From Xenophilus sp. L33 (GTDB lineage: Bacteria; Pseudomonadota; Gammaproteobacteria; Burkholderiales; Burkholderiaceae_C): DNA of 64,000 bases. Of the stretch, positions 35,072-43,211 are shown piece by piece. The notes beneath the pieces were generated by a model. That model was given only the letters and a program-made list of their open reading frames with translations, did no database searches and had not been told where the DNA came from. The translations under genes and the position numbers were made by a program. Numbering within the stretch: position 1 is the stretch's first letter; each line of letters starts with the position of its first letter. The DNA is taken from assembly GCF_009765735.1 (NCBI RefSeq), contig NZ_LMUW01000170.1, positions 20,997 to 84,996 on the forward strand, read 5' to 3'.

Positions 35072-35875
35072 TCAGTCCCAGGCCGGTGCCAGCGCGGCCG
35101 GATTGGTCAGCCGCTCATGGCGCTCCAGGCCGGCCATGTCCGCCATCGCCTCCGCGTCGAGGCGGAGCGCGGCCGCCCGCAGGTTCAGCGCCAGATGTTC
35201 CCGCCGCAGCGACGAAGTCACGGTGGAATGGCCGAGCGCCAGCGCCCACGCCAGCACGACCTGCGCCGGTGTCGCCTGCAGCCGCTGCGCGATGCGCTGG
35301 ATCGTCGGGTCCGACGCGATCCGGCCCTTGGCCAGTGTCTTGAACGACGTGGTGTGGATGCCCAGCGCCGTCGCCGATTCGACGACCTTGCGATTCTGGA
35401 AGTAGGGATGGATCTCGATCTGGTTGGTCGCGATCGCGCCGGGCCCGAGCAGATCGACCGCCTGGTGCATCAGGGCGATCGTGAAGTTCGAGACGCCGAT
35501 CGCGCGGGTGAGGCCGCGCTGCCGGGCCAGCGCCAGCGCCTCCAGTGCGCGGCAGATGGTCGCGTCGCCGCGCACGACCGGCCAATGGATCAACGTCAGG
35601 TCGATGCAGTCGGTCTGAAGGTCATCGCGGCTCCTGTCCAGGCTGGCGAGGAGCCGGTCGGGCGCCATGTTGTCGACCGCGATGTTGGTGGCGATAAAGA
35701 GCTGGTCGCGCGGGATCGCGCTTTCGACGACCGCATGGCCGATCTCGGATTCGTTGTCGTAGACCTGGCCGGTGTCGAGCGCGCGGAAGCCGCATTCCAG
35801 GGCCTGGAGGATCGCCCGGCGGCCGTCGCTTCCCTTCATGCCGAAGGTGCCGAGGAAGAAGGGCGGAATGGGCAT
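35072..35875 (-). CDS. Aldo/keto reductase-fold protein lacking the catalytic lysine
   Basis: This 267-residue protein resembles the 2,5-diketogluconate-reductase (AKR5) branch: ALDTGQVYDNE (D34, Y39), IHWPV (H97), IGVSNF and NQIEIHPYF. Where the tetrad Lys normally stands (TTKxW), it reads IATNIA, so N64 replaces it. Reductase activity may therefore be weak or altered. It is divergent from the IclR gene, which probably controls it, and convergent with the AMDase-like gene. Confidence 0.85.
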   Translation of the reverse strand: MPIPPFFLGTFGMKGSDGRRAILQALECGFRALDTGQVYDNESEIGHAVVESAIPRDQLFIATNIAVDNMAPDRLLASLDRSRDDLQTDCIDLTLIHWPVVRGDATICRALEALALARQRGLTRAIGVSNFTIALMHQAVDLLGPGAIATNQIEIHPYFQNRKVVESATALGIHTTSFKTLAKGRIASDPTIQRIAQRLQATPAQVVLAWALALGHSTVTSSLRREHLALNLRAAALRLDAEAMADMAGLERHERLTNPAALAPAWD

Positions 35876-35929
35876 TGTCGATGTCTCCCGGCAGTCTCGA
35901 AAAGACTTCGAGCTTAGGCGCAGTCATGA

Positions 35930-36844
35930 ATGCTCGAACAACGACAAGTTCCGATGGCCCGATCGGCAATTGCAATGACAAATGCCCGCAATATCGTTTC
36001 CAATACCTTCAATCATCCAATGGCCCGCAGACAACACAAGCGAAACGACGATCCGGGCATCGAGCCCATGCCCAGGCCGGTGAAGGAAGACCCCCGGTTC
36101 AACATGGCGCTCGCCCGCGGGCTCGACATCCTGCGGGCCTTTCGTCCTGGCGACACCTTTCTCGGCAATACCGAATTGGCCGAGCGCACCGGCATTCCGG
36201 CGTCGACGCTGTCGCGATTCACCTTCACCCTGCAGGAATTGGGCTATCTGCTCTATGTGGAGAACCTGGGCCGCTATCAACTCGGTCCCGGCGTTCTCTC
36301 GCTCGGCTTCTCGATGATGGCGACGGTGGGCATCCAGACCATCGCGCGGCCGCTCATGATGGAACTGGCGCAGGCCAGCGGCGGCGCGGTCGGGCTCGCG
36401 GCCATGGACGGCCAGGACATGGTCTATCTCGAAGTGGCCAAGGGCACCGCGCCGGTCACCCCCAACTACGGCGCGGGCTACCGGATTCCCGTGGCCCGCA
36501 CCACCCTGGGCTGGGCCTGCCTTTCAGGCATGGCGCCTTGCCGGCAGAAAGAGGCGCTGGCCAGCCTCGGCCAGGCGCTCGACGGCGATTGGCCCGATGC
36601 GAAGAAGCGGATCACGACCGCCTTCAAGGAAATGCGAAGGCGCGGCTTCTGCCTGCAGATGAGCGGTCCGTACGTGCCTTCGGTGAGTGCGGTCGGTGTC
36701 GCGGTGCGTTCGCACAACGATGCGCGCGACTTCGCGTTCAATCTCACGGCATCGACCACGCTGGTCTCGCGCAAGGACCTGGAGAACGTGTGGGGTCCCA
36801 GGCTCTTCGAGCTGGCGAGGAAGATCGAGGTCGAGCGGGCCTAG
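35930..36844 (+). CDS. IclR-family regulator
   Basis: An IclR winged helix lies at about residues 55-115 (MALARGLDILRAFRPG, TELAERTGIPASTLSRFTFTLQELGYL), followed by the effector domain. The longest frame gives 304 residues. Starts at 35975, 36020 and 36068 are possible, and none has a clear ribosome site; conserved sequence begins near 36068. It probably controls the divergent aldo/keto reductase gene or the hydroxyacid pathway downstream. Confidence 0.88.
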   Translation: MLEQRQVPMARSAIAMTNARNIVSNTFNHPMARRQHKRNDDPGIEPMPRPVKEDPRFNMALARGLDILRAFRPGDTFLGNTELAERTGIPASTLSRFTFTLQELGYLLYVENLGRYQLGPGVLSLGFSMMATVGIQTIARPLMMELAQASGGAVGLAAMDGQDMVYLEVAKGTAPVTPNYGAGYRIPVARTTLGWACLSGMAPCRQKEALASLGQALDGDWPDAKKRITTAFKEMRRRGFCLQMSGPYVPSVSAVGVAVRSHNDARDFAFNLTASTTLVSRKDLENVWGPRLFELARKIEVERA

Positions 36845-36848
36845 GCGC

Positions 36849-37646
36849 TCAGGAGGCGGCCAGCTTGAACGCCCCCACCGCGCCGAGCGACGAGCCGCCG
36901 TCCACCGCGATCACGTTCCCGGTCACGTAGGCAGCCAGGGGCGAAGCCAGGTAGAGCACCGCAGAGGCGACATCCGAAGTCTCGCCGGGCCGGCCCATCG
37001 GAATGCGCGCCGACTCCTGTTCCCAGTATTGCGCGGCGTTGTTGGCCACCAGCCGCGGCGTGCGGGTCAGCCCCGGTGCGACCACATTGACCCGGATGTT
37101 CGATCGCGCCAGCTCATGCGCCGCGCCCTTCACCAGGTGATGCAGCCCGGCCTTGGCCGATGCGTAGGCGAGCGCGGCGCCGCTGCGCACCACATGGCCG
37201 GCGATCGAGCCGATGAAGACCATGCAGCCGCCCTTGTCGCCCATGGCCTTGGCGCCGAAGTGCAGCGTGAGCCAGGCGTGGTCGAGCACCAGCTCGAACT
37301 GCCGCTTCCAGCTGCCCTTGTCTTCATCTTCGGCCTGCAATTCGTTGCGGATCACCATGCCCACCACGTTGACGATGCCCAGCGGCCCGTCGCTGTGCAT
37401 CTTCGCGACTTCGCCGAAGACCCTGCGCATGTCGTCCGGGTTCGTCACGTCGGCCGCCATCGCGACGCCGCCGTGGGCGGCCGCGACCTGCTCGGCCCGC
37501 GCCAGAACCGAGTCGACGCAGACCACGCTCGCGCCGCACTGCGACAGCGCCCGCACCACTTCCTCCCCGATGCCCTGGCCCGCGCCCAGGACGACGAAGA
37601 CGCGCCCGCGCAGCGAGAGCATCTGTGTGTAGTCGGTCGAACTCAT
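36849..37646 (-). CDS. Short-chain dehydrogenase/reductase (island SDR paralogue 1)
   Basis: This 265-residue SDR has the cofactor motif VLGAGQGIGEE, an NVVG stretch in place of NNAG, catalytic Ser in GSIAG and YASAK. The region RVNVVAPGLTRTPRL is nearly shared with the SDRs at 46543 and 57302, so the three are paralogues. It likely oxidises a dihydrodiol or secondary alcohol with NAD(P). A shared-element promoter lies directly upstream. Confidence 0.92.
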   Translation of the reverse strand: MSSTDYTQMLSLRGRVFVVLGAGQGIGEEVVRALSQCGASVVCVDSVLARAEQVAAAHGGVAMAADVTNPDDMRRVFGEVAKMHSDGPLGIVNVVGMVIRNELQAEDEDKGSWKRQFELVLDHAWLTLHFGAKAMGDKGGCMVFIGSIAGHVVRSGAALAYASAKAGLHHLVKGAAHELARSNIRVNVVAPGLTRTPRLVANNAAQYWEQESARIPMGRPGETSDVASAVLYLASPLAAYVTGNVIAVDGGSSLGAVGAFKLAAS

Positions 37647-37670
37647 GCGTATTCCCCTGGCATCGCCGGC

Positions 37671-37723
37671 AGTGTAGGAATCGCTTCGCGCGCGGTGAAG
37701 CGATTCCTTGCGATGGCGCCATC
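37671..37723 (-). promoter_or_regulatory. Shared GATGGCGCC-N11-TCGCTTC promoter (SDR gene), with 11-bp inverted repeat
   Basis: On the minus strand GATGGCGCC-N11-TCGCTTC covers 37697-37723. TTCACC (37694-37699) and TACACT (37671-37676) are boxes 17 bp apart. In addition, GGAATCGCTTC (37677-37687) and GAAGCGATTCC (37697-37707) form perfect 11-bp arms. The gene starts 24 bp after the -10. Confidence 0.7.
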
Positions 37724-37749
37724 GGATTTGCCGCTGCGAGGGCAGGGCG

Positions 37750-38592
37750 CTAGGGGCGCCGCCTGTTGCGCGCCGGCGTTCGTCCCTCGCCGCCGGCGAT
37801 GGAAGCGCGTTCGACGCGGCGCGCCATGGCGCGGCTGTCGCCGGTCCAGAAGTCCTTGTCGGCCTGCTCGATGCGCGCGGCCGTGTTGTGCATGTGCAGG
37901 AAGGCGGCGGTGCGGGCGGCCGCCGCGTCGCGCGAGCGGATGGCCTCGCAGATGGCCTCGTGCTCGGCCAGCACCTGGGCGGCCAGGTCGGCGCGCCGTG
38001 CCTCGTTGGTGCGGGTCAGGCGGATCGCGTCGTGCAGCGCCCGCGTGAGCAGGCCCAGCAGGTCGGTGTAGTGCGCGTTGTGCGCGGCGCGCGAGATGGC
38101 GATGTGAAAGGCCAGGTCTTCCTGCACGCCGTCGCCGCCTTCCTTGACCGCGGCGGCGATGGCCCGCAGCGCTTGCTGGATCTGGGTCATCTCGGCCGCT
38201 GTGCGCCGCTCCGCGGCGAGGGCGGCCATCTCGGCCTCGATGCCGCGCCGCAATTCGAGGATGCGCAGCACGCCCCGGGCCGGATCGTCGTCCACGCTCG
38301 GCGCGCCGAGGCCCAGCCGGAAGGCGTCCGAGACCTTGAGGTCGCGCACCACGGTGCCGCTGCCCTGGCGCGTCTCGACCAGGCCTTCGGACTTGAGTCG
38401 CGCGATCGCCTCGCGCACCACGGTGCGGCTCACGCCGTATTGCTCGGTCATGGACTGCTCGCTCGGCAGGCGGGTATTGACCGGATAGGCGCGGCTCCGG
38501 ATGTCCGCCGCGATGAGCGCGGTCACCCGGTCCGCCAGGGTGGCGTCGGGCGCGGGTCGGGCGGCAGGATCAGCGGTGCGGGAAGTCGCCAT
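37750..38592 (-). CDS. GntR/FadR-type (FCD) regulator
   Basis: This 280-residue protein has a GntR winged helix (RLPSEQSMTEQYGVSRTVVREAIARLKSEGLVETRQGSGTVV) and an FCD ligand domain with metal-type His residues (DLAFHIAISRAAHN, EHEAICEAI, FLHMHN). It is divergent from the hydroxyacid dehydrogenase operon; an inverted repeat over that promoter is its likely operator. A small carboxylic acid is the expected ligand. Confidence 0.93.
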   Translation of the reverse strand: MATSRTADPAARPAPDATLADRVTALIAADIRSRAYPVNTRLPSEQSMTEQYGVSRTVVREAIARLKSEGLVETRQGSGTVVRDLKVSDAFRLGLGAPSVDDDPARGVLRILELRRGIEAEMAALAAERRTAAEMTQIQQALRAIAAAVKEGGDGVQEDLAFHIAISRAAHNAHYTDLLGLLTRALHDAIRLTRTNEARRADLAAQVLAEHEAICEAIRSRDAAAARTAAFLHMHNTAARIEQADKDFWTGDSRAMARRVERASIAGGEGRTPARNRRRP

Positions 38593-38649
38593 CGGGGGAA
38601 GAGAACGGGATTGGAAGTGCCGGCGAGGATACCACCCGGCCTTCTTGCG

Positions 38650-38683
38650 TTGACAAAGTTGTATGATGGATTTGTAATACGAC
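38650..38683 (+). promoter_or_regulatory. Sigma70-like promoter overlapped by GntR-type operator
   Basis: TTGACA (38650-38655), a 17-bp spacer and TGTAAT (38673-38678) make a strong promoter. GTTGTAT (38658-38664) and ATACGAC (38677-38683) form an inverted repeat, six of seven matching, across spacer and -10, as expected for repression by the divergent FCD regulator. The start codon is only 11 bases past the -10, so the mRNA would be almost leaderless. Confidence 0.75.
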
Positions 38684-38688
38684 TTGCC

Positions 38689-39660
38689 ATGCAGTCGTCA
38701 CCTCATCCCCCCGCATTCCTGTGCCGCCGTTATCCGCCGAACATCGAAGCCGCATTGCGCGAGCGCTTCGAGTTGCGAGTCAACGATGACGACGGCATCC
38801 TGACGCCTTCCGACATCGCGCGGCGCGCCAGCGGAAGCGCGGTGCTCTTCGTCAGCGCCACCGAGGTCGTCGACCGGGCGGTGATCGCCGGACTGGCACC
38901 AACCTTGCGCATCATCGCCACGCTGTCCGTGGGCTTCGATCACATCGACCTCGACGCAGCCCGCGCGGCGGGCATCCGCGTGCTGCACACGCCGGAGGTG
39001 CTGAGCGATGCCTGCGCCGAGATCGCGATGCTGTTGATGCTCGCCGCCTGCCGGCGCGGCTTCGAAGCCGACCGGATGGTGCGCAGCGGCGACTGGCCCG
39101 GCTGGGCACCGACGCAGCTGCTCGGCATGGGGCTGGTCGGCAAGCGGCTCGGCATCTTCGGCATGGGGCGCATCGGACGGGCCATCGCGGTGCGCGCGCG
39201 AGGCTTCGGGCTGTCGATCCACTATCACAACCGCAGCCGCCTCGACCCGGAGTGGGAAGCCGGCGCGACCTATCACCCGACGCTCGACGGCCTGCTACTG
39301 GAGAGCGACATTTTGATGATCGCCGCGCCCGGCGCGCCGTCGCTGCGCGGCGCGATCGACGCCGGGCGGCTGGCGCTGCTGCCGCCGGGCGCAGTGGTCG
39401 TCAACATCTCTCGCGGCGACCTCGTCGACGACCATGCGCTGGTCGATGCGCTCCGGCAAGGCCGCGTCCGTGCCGCCGGGCTCGACGTCTTCGCCAACGA
39501 GCCGAATATCCATCCGGGCTACCGCGCCCTGGACAACGTCTTTCTCACGCCGCACATCGGCAGCGCCACCGACGAGACACGCGAGGCGATGGGCTGGCTG
39601 CTCATCCACGGCGTGGAGGCGCTGGCCCGCGGCGAGACCCCGGACAACCTGCTTTGCTGA
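38689..39660 (+). CDS. D-2-hydroxyacid dehydrogenase
   Basis: This 323-residue enzyme shows the D-isomer-specific dehydrogenase pattern: GFDHIDLDAARAAGIRV, the NAD motif GIFGMGRIGRA, VNISRGDLVDD (catalytic Arg) and TPHIGSAT (His). It reduces glyoxylate/hydroxypyruvate-type keto acids or oxidises D-hydroxy acids. It is the first gene of a plus-strand operon with an aldehyde dehydrogenase, a 3-hydroxyacid dehydrogenase and an aldo/keto reductase, under the GntR-controlled promoter. Confidence 0.92.
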   Translation: MQSSPHPPAFLCRRYPPNIEAALRERFELRVNDDDGILTPSDIARRASGSAVLFVSATEVVDRAVIAGLAPTLRIIATLSVGFDHIDLDAARAAGIRVLHTPEVLSDACAEIAMLLMLAACRRGFEADRMVRSGDWPGWAPTQLLGMGLVGKRLGIFGMGRIGRAIAVRARGFGLSIHYHNRSRLDPEWEAGATYHPTLDGLLLESDILMIAAPGAPSLRGAIDAGRLALLPPGAVVVNISRGDLVDDHALVDALRQGRVRAAGLDVFANEPNIHPGYRALDNVFLTPHIGSATDETREAMGWLLIHGVEALARGETPDNLLC

Positions 39661-39679
39661 CAGCCAACCCACCACCCTC

Positions 39680-41149
39680 ATGAAACTCAGTCACACCGAA
39701 CTCTTTCGCCAACAATGCCTCGTCGACGGCGCGTGGATCGACGCCGCGGACGGCGCGACGCTCCAGGTCACCAATCCGGCCAACGACAGCGTGCTGGGCA
39801 GCGTGCCGCGCCTGACGACCGCCGACGTGCGCGCCGCCATCGCCGCCGCCGACAAGGCGCTGCCCGCCTGGCGCGAGACCAGCGCCAAGGACCGCTCGAA
39901 GCTGCTGCGCCGCTGGTTCGACCTGTGCATGGCGCACCAGGACGACCTCGCGATGCTGCTCACGCTGGAGCAGGGCAAGCCGCTGGCGGAAGCCAGGGGC
40001 GAGATCGCCTACGGCTCCGGCTTCATCGAATGGTTCGCCGAGGAGGCCAAGCGGGTCTACGGCGACATCATCCCGGCGGCGACCAACGATCGCCGCATCG
40101 TGGTGCTGAAGCAGCCGGTCGGCGTCGTGGCCGCCATCACGCCCTGGAACTTCCCGAACGCGATGATCACGCGCAAGGCCGGCGCCGCGCTGGCCGCGGG
40201 CTGCACGATCGTCATCAAGCCGGCATCCGCGACACCGTATTCGGCGCTCGCGCTCGGTCAACTGGCGCTGGAAGCAGGCATCCCGCCGGGCGTGCTCAAC
40301 GTGGTGACCGGGTCGGCCGCGACCATCGGCCAGGAACTCACCTCCAACCCGACGGTGCGCAAGCTGTCCTTCACCGGCTCGACCGAGATCGGCAAGCAGC
40401 TGATGGTGCAATGCGCGGCGACGGTCAAGAAGGTCTCGATGGAACTGGGCGGCAATGCGCCCTTCATCGTCTTCGACGACGCCGACCTGGACGCGGCGGT
40501 CGCGGGAGTGATGGCCTCCAAGTTCCGCAATGCCGGCCAGACCTGCGTCTGCGCCAACCGGATCTTCGTGCAGGACGGCATCTACGAACGTTTCGCGCAG
40601 AAGCTGAAGACCGTCGTCGAAGCCCAGGTGGTCGGCGACGGGCTCGAGAGCGGCGTCACCCTGGGCCCGCTGATCGACGACGCCGCGGTGGCCAAGGTGC
40701 GCGAGCACATCGACGATGCGGTGGCGCTGGGCGCCACGGTGCTCACCGGCGGCGGCTCGCACCGGCTGGGCGGGCGCTTCTTCAAGCCGACCATCCTGGC
40801 GGACGTGTCGCCGAAGTCGAAGCTGATGCACGAGGAAACCTTCGGCCCGGTGGCGCCGCTGGTGCGCTTCGAGACCGAGGAAGAAGCGGTCGCGATGGCC
40901 AACGACACCGCCTTCGGCCTGGCCGCCTACTTCTACACTCGGGACTACGCCCGGTCCTGGCGCGTGGCCGAGGCGCTGGAGGTCGGCATCGTCGGGCTGA
41001 ACGAAGGGTTGATCTCGACAGAGGTCGCACCATTCGGCGGTGTCAAGGAATCCGGCGTCGGCAGGGAAGGCTCGAAATACGGCGTGGACGACTATCTGGA
41101 GATCAAATACGTCTGTGCCGGCGGGCTGAACGAGCGGCGCATCCGATAA
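39680..41149 (+). CDS. NAD(P)-dependent aldehyde dehydrogenase (succinate-semialdehyde type)
   Basis: This 489-residue enzyme has N157 (PWNFP), E255 (MELGGNAPF) and nucleophile C289 (GQTCVCANR), closest in style to GabD-type semialdehyde dehydrogenases. It oxidises an aldehyde to its acid in the cytoplasm. It follows the hydroxyacid dehydrogenase by 19 bp. The exact substrate is unknown. Confidence 0.93.
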   Translation: MKLSHTELFRQQCLVDGAWIDAADGATLQVTNPANDSVLGSVPRLTTADVRAAIAAADKALPAWRETSAKDRSKLLRRWFDLCMAHQDDLAMLLTLEQGKPLAEARGEIAYGSGFIEWFAEEAKRVYGDIIPAATNDRRIVVLKQPVGVVAAITPWNFPNAMITRKAGAALAAGCTIVIKPASATPYSALALGQLALEAGIPPGVLNVVTGSAATIGQELTSNPTVRKLSFTGSTEIGKQLMVQCAATVKKVSMELGGNAPFIVFDDADLDAAVAGVMASKFRNAGQTCVCANRIFVQDGIYERFAQKLKTVVEAQVVGDGLESGVTLGPLIDDAAVAKVREHIDDAVALGATVLTGGGSHRLGGRFFKPTILADVSPKSKLMHEETFGPVAPLVRFETEEEAVAMANDTAFGLAAYFYTRDYARSWRVAEALEVGIVGLNEGLISTEVAPFGGVKESGVGREGSKYGVDDYLEIKYVCAGGLNERRIR

Positions 41150-41171
41150 ATCCATTTTGCGAAAGACGAAC

Positions 41172-42056
41172 ATGACGAAGAAGAAGATCGGAATGGTGGG
41201 TGTCGGCCTGATGGGCCTGGGCATCGCCGGCAACATCGCCAGGCACGGCTATCCGCTGTCGCTGCTGGAGCACGCCGGCAACCAGCCGCTGGACGCGCTG
41301 AAGGCGGCGGGCGCGCGCACCTTCCAGCGCGGCCGCGACCTGGCCGAGGCGGTCGACGTGGTCATCCTGTGCGTGACCGGCTCGCCGCAGGTGGAAGACG
41401 CCCTGCTGTCCGAAGGCGGCGTGCTGCAGGGCCTGCGCCCGGGCTCGCTGGTCATCGATTGCTCCACCGCCATCCCCACCTCGACCCAGCGCCTCGCCGG
41501 CCTGGTGAAGGACGCGGGCAGCCGCTTCATCGATGCCGCCATGACCCGCACCCCCAAGGAAGCGGCCGAGGGCCGGCTCAACCTGCTGGTCGGCGGCGAT
41601 GCGCAGGTGCTGGCGGAATGCCGGCCGATCCTGGAATGCTTCGCCGAGAACATCACGCACGTCGGCGCGGTCGGCTCGGGCCACCAGATGAAGCTGCTGC
41701 ACAACTACGTGTCGCTCGGCTCGGTGTCCCTGATCGCCGAGGCCGCGGCCTGCGCCGAGCGCTCGGGCGTGCCGGCCGAGGTCTTCGTGCAGATCCTGGC
41801 GCAGGGCGGCGGTGCCGGTGTGGCGCTGGAGCGCCTCAGGCCCTTCCTGCTCGCCAAGGATCCCAAGGGCCTGCAGTTCACCATCTCGAACGGCTTGAAG
41901 GACATGGGCTACTACGTTGCCGCGGCGCAGGGTTGCGACGCGGCGCACGCCATCGCGGACGGCGTGCATGCCACCTTGAAGGCGGCGGCCGCGGCCGAGC
42001 CCGGCGCGCTGATGCCCGAGCTGGTCGCCTTCCTCGCCAAGACGGGCGCGGCCTGA
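41172..42056 (+). CDS. 3-hydroxyisobutyrate-dehydrogenase-like (6PGDH-family) oxidoreductase
   Basis: The ATG at 41172 gives 294 residues. The Rossmann motif is GMVGVGLMGLGIA and the catalytic lysine lies in GSGHQMKLLHNY. The family reduces or oxidises 3-hydroxyacids or tartronate semialdehyde. It lies between the aldehyde dehydrogenase and the aldo/keto reductase in one operon. The canonical substrate motif (APVSGG) is replaced by AAMTRTP, so the substrate may differ from hydroxyisobutyrate. Confidence 0.9.
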   Translation: MTKKKIGMVGVGLMGLGIAGNIARHGYPLSLLEHAGNQPLDALKAAGARTFQRGRDLAEAVDVVILCVTGSPQVEDALLSEGGVLQGLRPGSLVIDCSTAIPTSTQRLAGLVKDAGSRFIDAAMTRTPKEAAEGRLNLLVGGDAQVLAECRPILECFAENITHVGAVGSGHQMKLLHNYVSLGSVSLIAEAAACAERSGVPAEVFVQILAQGGGAGVALERLRPFLLAKDPKGLQFTISNGLKDMGYYVAAAQGCDAAHAIADGVHATLKAAAAAEPGALMPELVAFLAKTGAA

Positions 42057-42058
42057 CC

Positions 42059-43084
42059 ATGGCTTCCGACATTCCCTTCCGGCCGCTGGGCCGAAGCGGC
42101 CTGCGCGTGCCGCCGCTGTGGCTGGGCACCATGATGTTCGGCAGCCAGACCGACGAGGCGGCGTCGCGCGACATCGTGGCGGCCACGCGCGACGCTGGAC
42201 TGAACGCGATCGACACGGCCGACAACTACGGCGGCGGCGAATCCGAGCGCTTCGTCGGCCGGCTGATCGCGTCGGACCGTGCGCGGTGGATCGTCGCGAC
42301 CAAGGTCGCGAACCCGGTCGGCAACGAACCCAACGACCGCGGCCTGTCGCGGCGCTGGCTGCTGCAGGAAGTCGACCACAGCCTGCGCCGCCTCGGCACC
42401 GACTGGATCGACCTCTACTACATGCACCGGGACGACGAGTCGACACCGGTCGAGGAGATCGTCGGCACCATGGCGCGGCTGATCGAGCTCGGCAAGATCC
42501 GCTACTACGGCGTCTCCAACTTCCGCGCCTGGCGCGTGGCGCACCTGGTCGAGACGGCGCATCGCATGGGCGTGCCGGCGCCGATCGCCTGCCAGCCGCC
42601 CTACAGCGCCGTCAACCGGCAGATCGAGACCGAGCTGCTCCCGGCGTGCGATCACTACGGCGTCGGCGTGGTCGCCTACAGCCCGCTAGCGCGCGGCGTG
42701 CTGTCGGGCAAGTACCGGCCGAACGAGGCGCCGGATCCCGGCAGCCGCGCCGGCCGCGGCGACAAGCGCCTCTTGCAGACGGAGTTCCAGCCGCGGTCGC
42801 TCGAGCTCTCGCAGGCCTTCAAGGCGCACGCGGCCGAGAGGCAACTCAGCGCGGTCGGCTTCGCGCTGGCCTGGGTGCTGCGCAACCGGCTGGTGCATGG
42901 GGTCATCGGCGGTCCGCGCACGCTGGCGCAGTGGCAGGAGTACCTGGCGGCCTTGGCGGTGCGACTCACTCCGGAGGACGAGGCCATCATCGAGGGCCTG
43001 GTGCCGGCAGGCTACGCCGCGACCTACGGCTACAACGATCCGCAATATCCGCTGGAAGGCCGCGTGCTTCGCGACCCTGCGTGA
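42059..43084 (+). CDS. Aldo/keto reductase
   Basis: This 341-residue AKR has an intact tetrad: D and Y in AIDTADNYGGGESE, K in VATKVANPV and H in YYMHRDD. IGVIGGPRT near the end binds the cofactor. It starts two bases after the preceding stop and ends the four-gene hydroxyacid operon. The substrate is unknown. Confidence 0.92.
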   Translation: MASDIPFRPLGRSGLRVPPLWLGTMMFGSQTDEAASRDIVAATRDAGLNAIDTADNYGGGESERFVGRLIASDRARWIVATKVANPVGNEPNDRGLSRRWLLQEVDHSLRRLGTDWIDLYYMHRDDESTPVEEIVGTMARLIELGKIRYYGVSNFRAWRVAHLVETAHRMGVPAPIACQPPYSAVNRQIETELLPACDHYGVGVVAYSPLARGVLSGKYRPNEAPDPGSRAGRGDKRLLQTEFQPRSLELSQAFKAHAAERQLSAVGFALAWVLRNRLVHGVIGGPRTLAQWQEYLAALAVRLTPEDEAIIEGLVPAGYAATYGYNDPQYPLEGRVLRDPA

Positions 43085-43089
43085 TCCGT

Positions 43090-43142
43090 GATGGCGCCCT
43101 CGGAAAATATCGCCTCACGCGTGAATCCCGAGCCAGAAAATC
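43090..43142 (+). promoter_or_regulatory. Shared GATGGCGCC-N11-TCGCYTC element (Rieske copy 2)
   Basis: GATGGCGCC (43090-43098), 11 bases and TCGCCTC (43110-43116) match the island element at six of seven in the second box. CTCACG and AAAATC 17 bp apart would be the promoter, but the -10 is poor. A perfect palindrome TCACGCGTGA overlaps at 43115-43124. Confidence 0.5.
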
Positions 43143-43203
43143 CGTGGTTCCAGCAGTGATCGCAAGGTGCATTTCCTTCGTCACTGCATCACCGATCCAC
43201 GGA
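43141..43203 (+). promoter_or_regulatory. Nested stem-loop in the leader of Rieske copy 2
   Basis: Outer arms TCCGTGG (43141-43147) and CCACGGA (43197-43203), and inner arms GCAGTGA (43153-43159) and TCACTGC (43181-43187), are both perfect 7-bp pairs. The 3' outer arm includes the first bases of the GGAGAAGAAG ribosome site at 43201-43210, so the fold could mask translation of the oxygenase. Confidence 0.5.
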
Positions 43204-43211
43204 GAAGAAGC

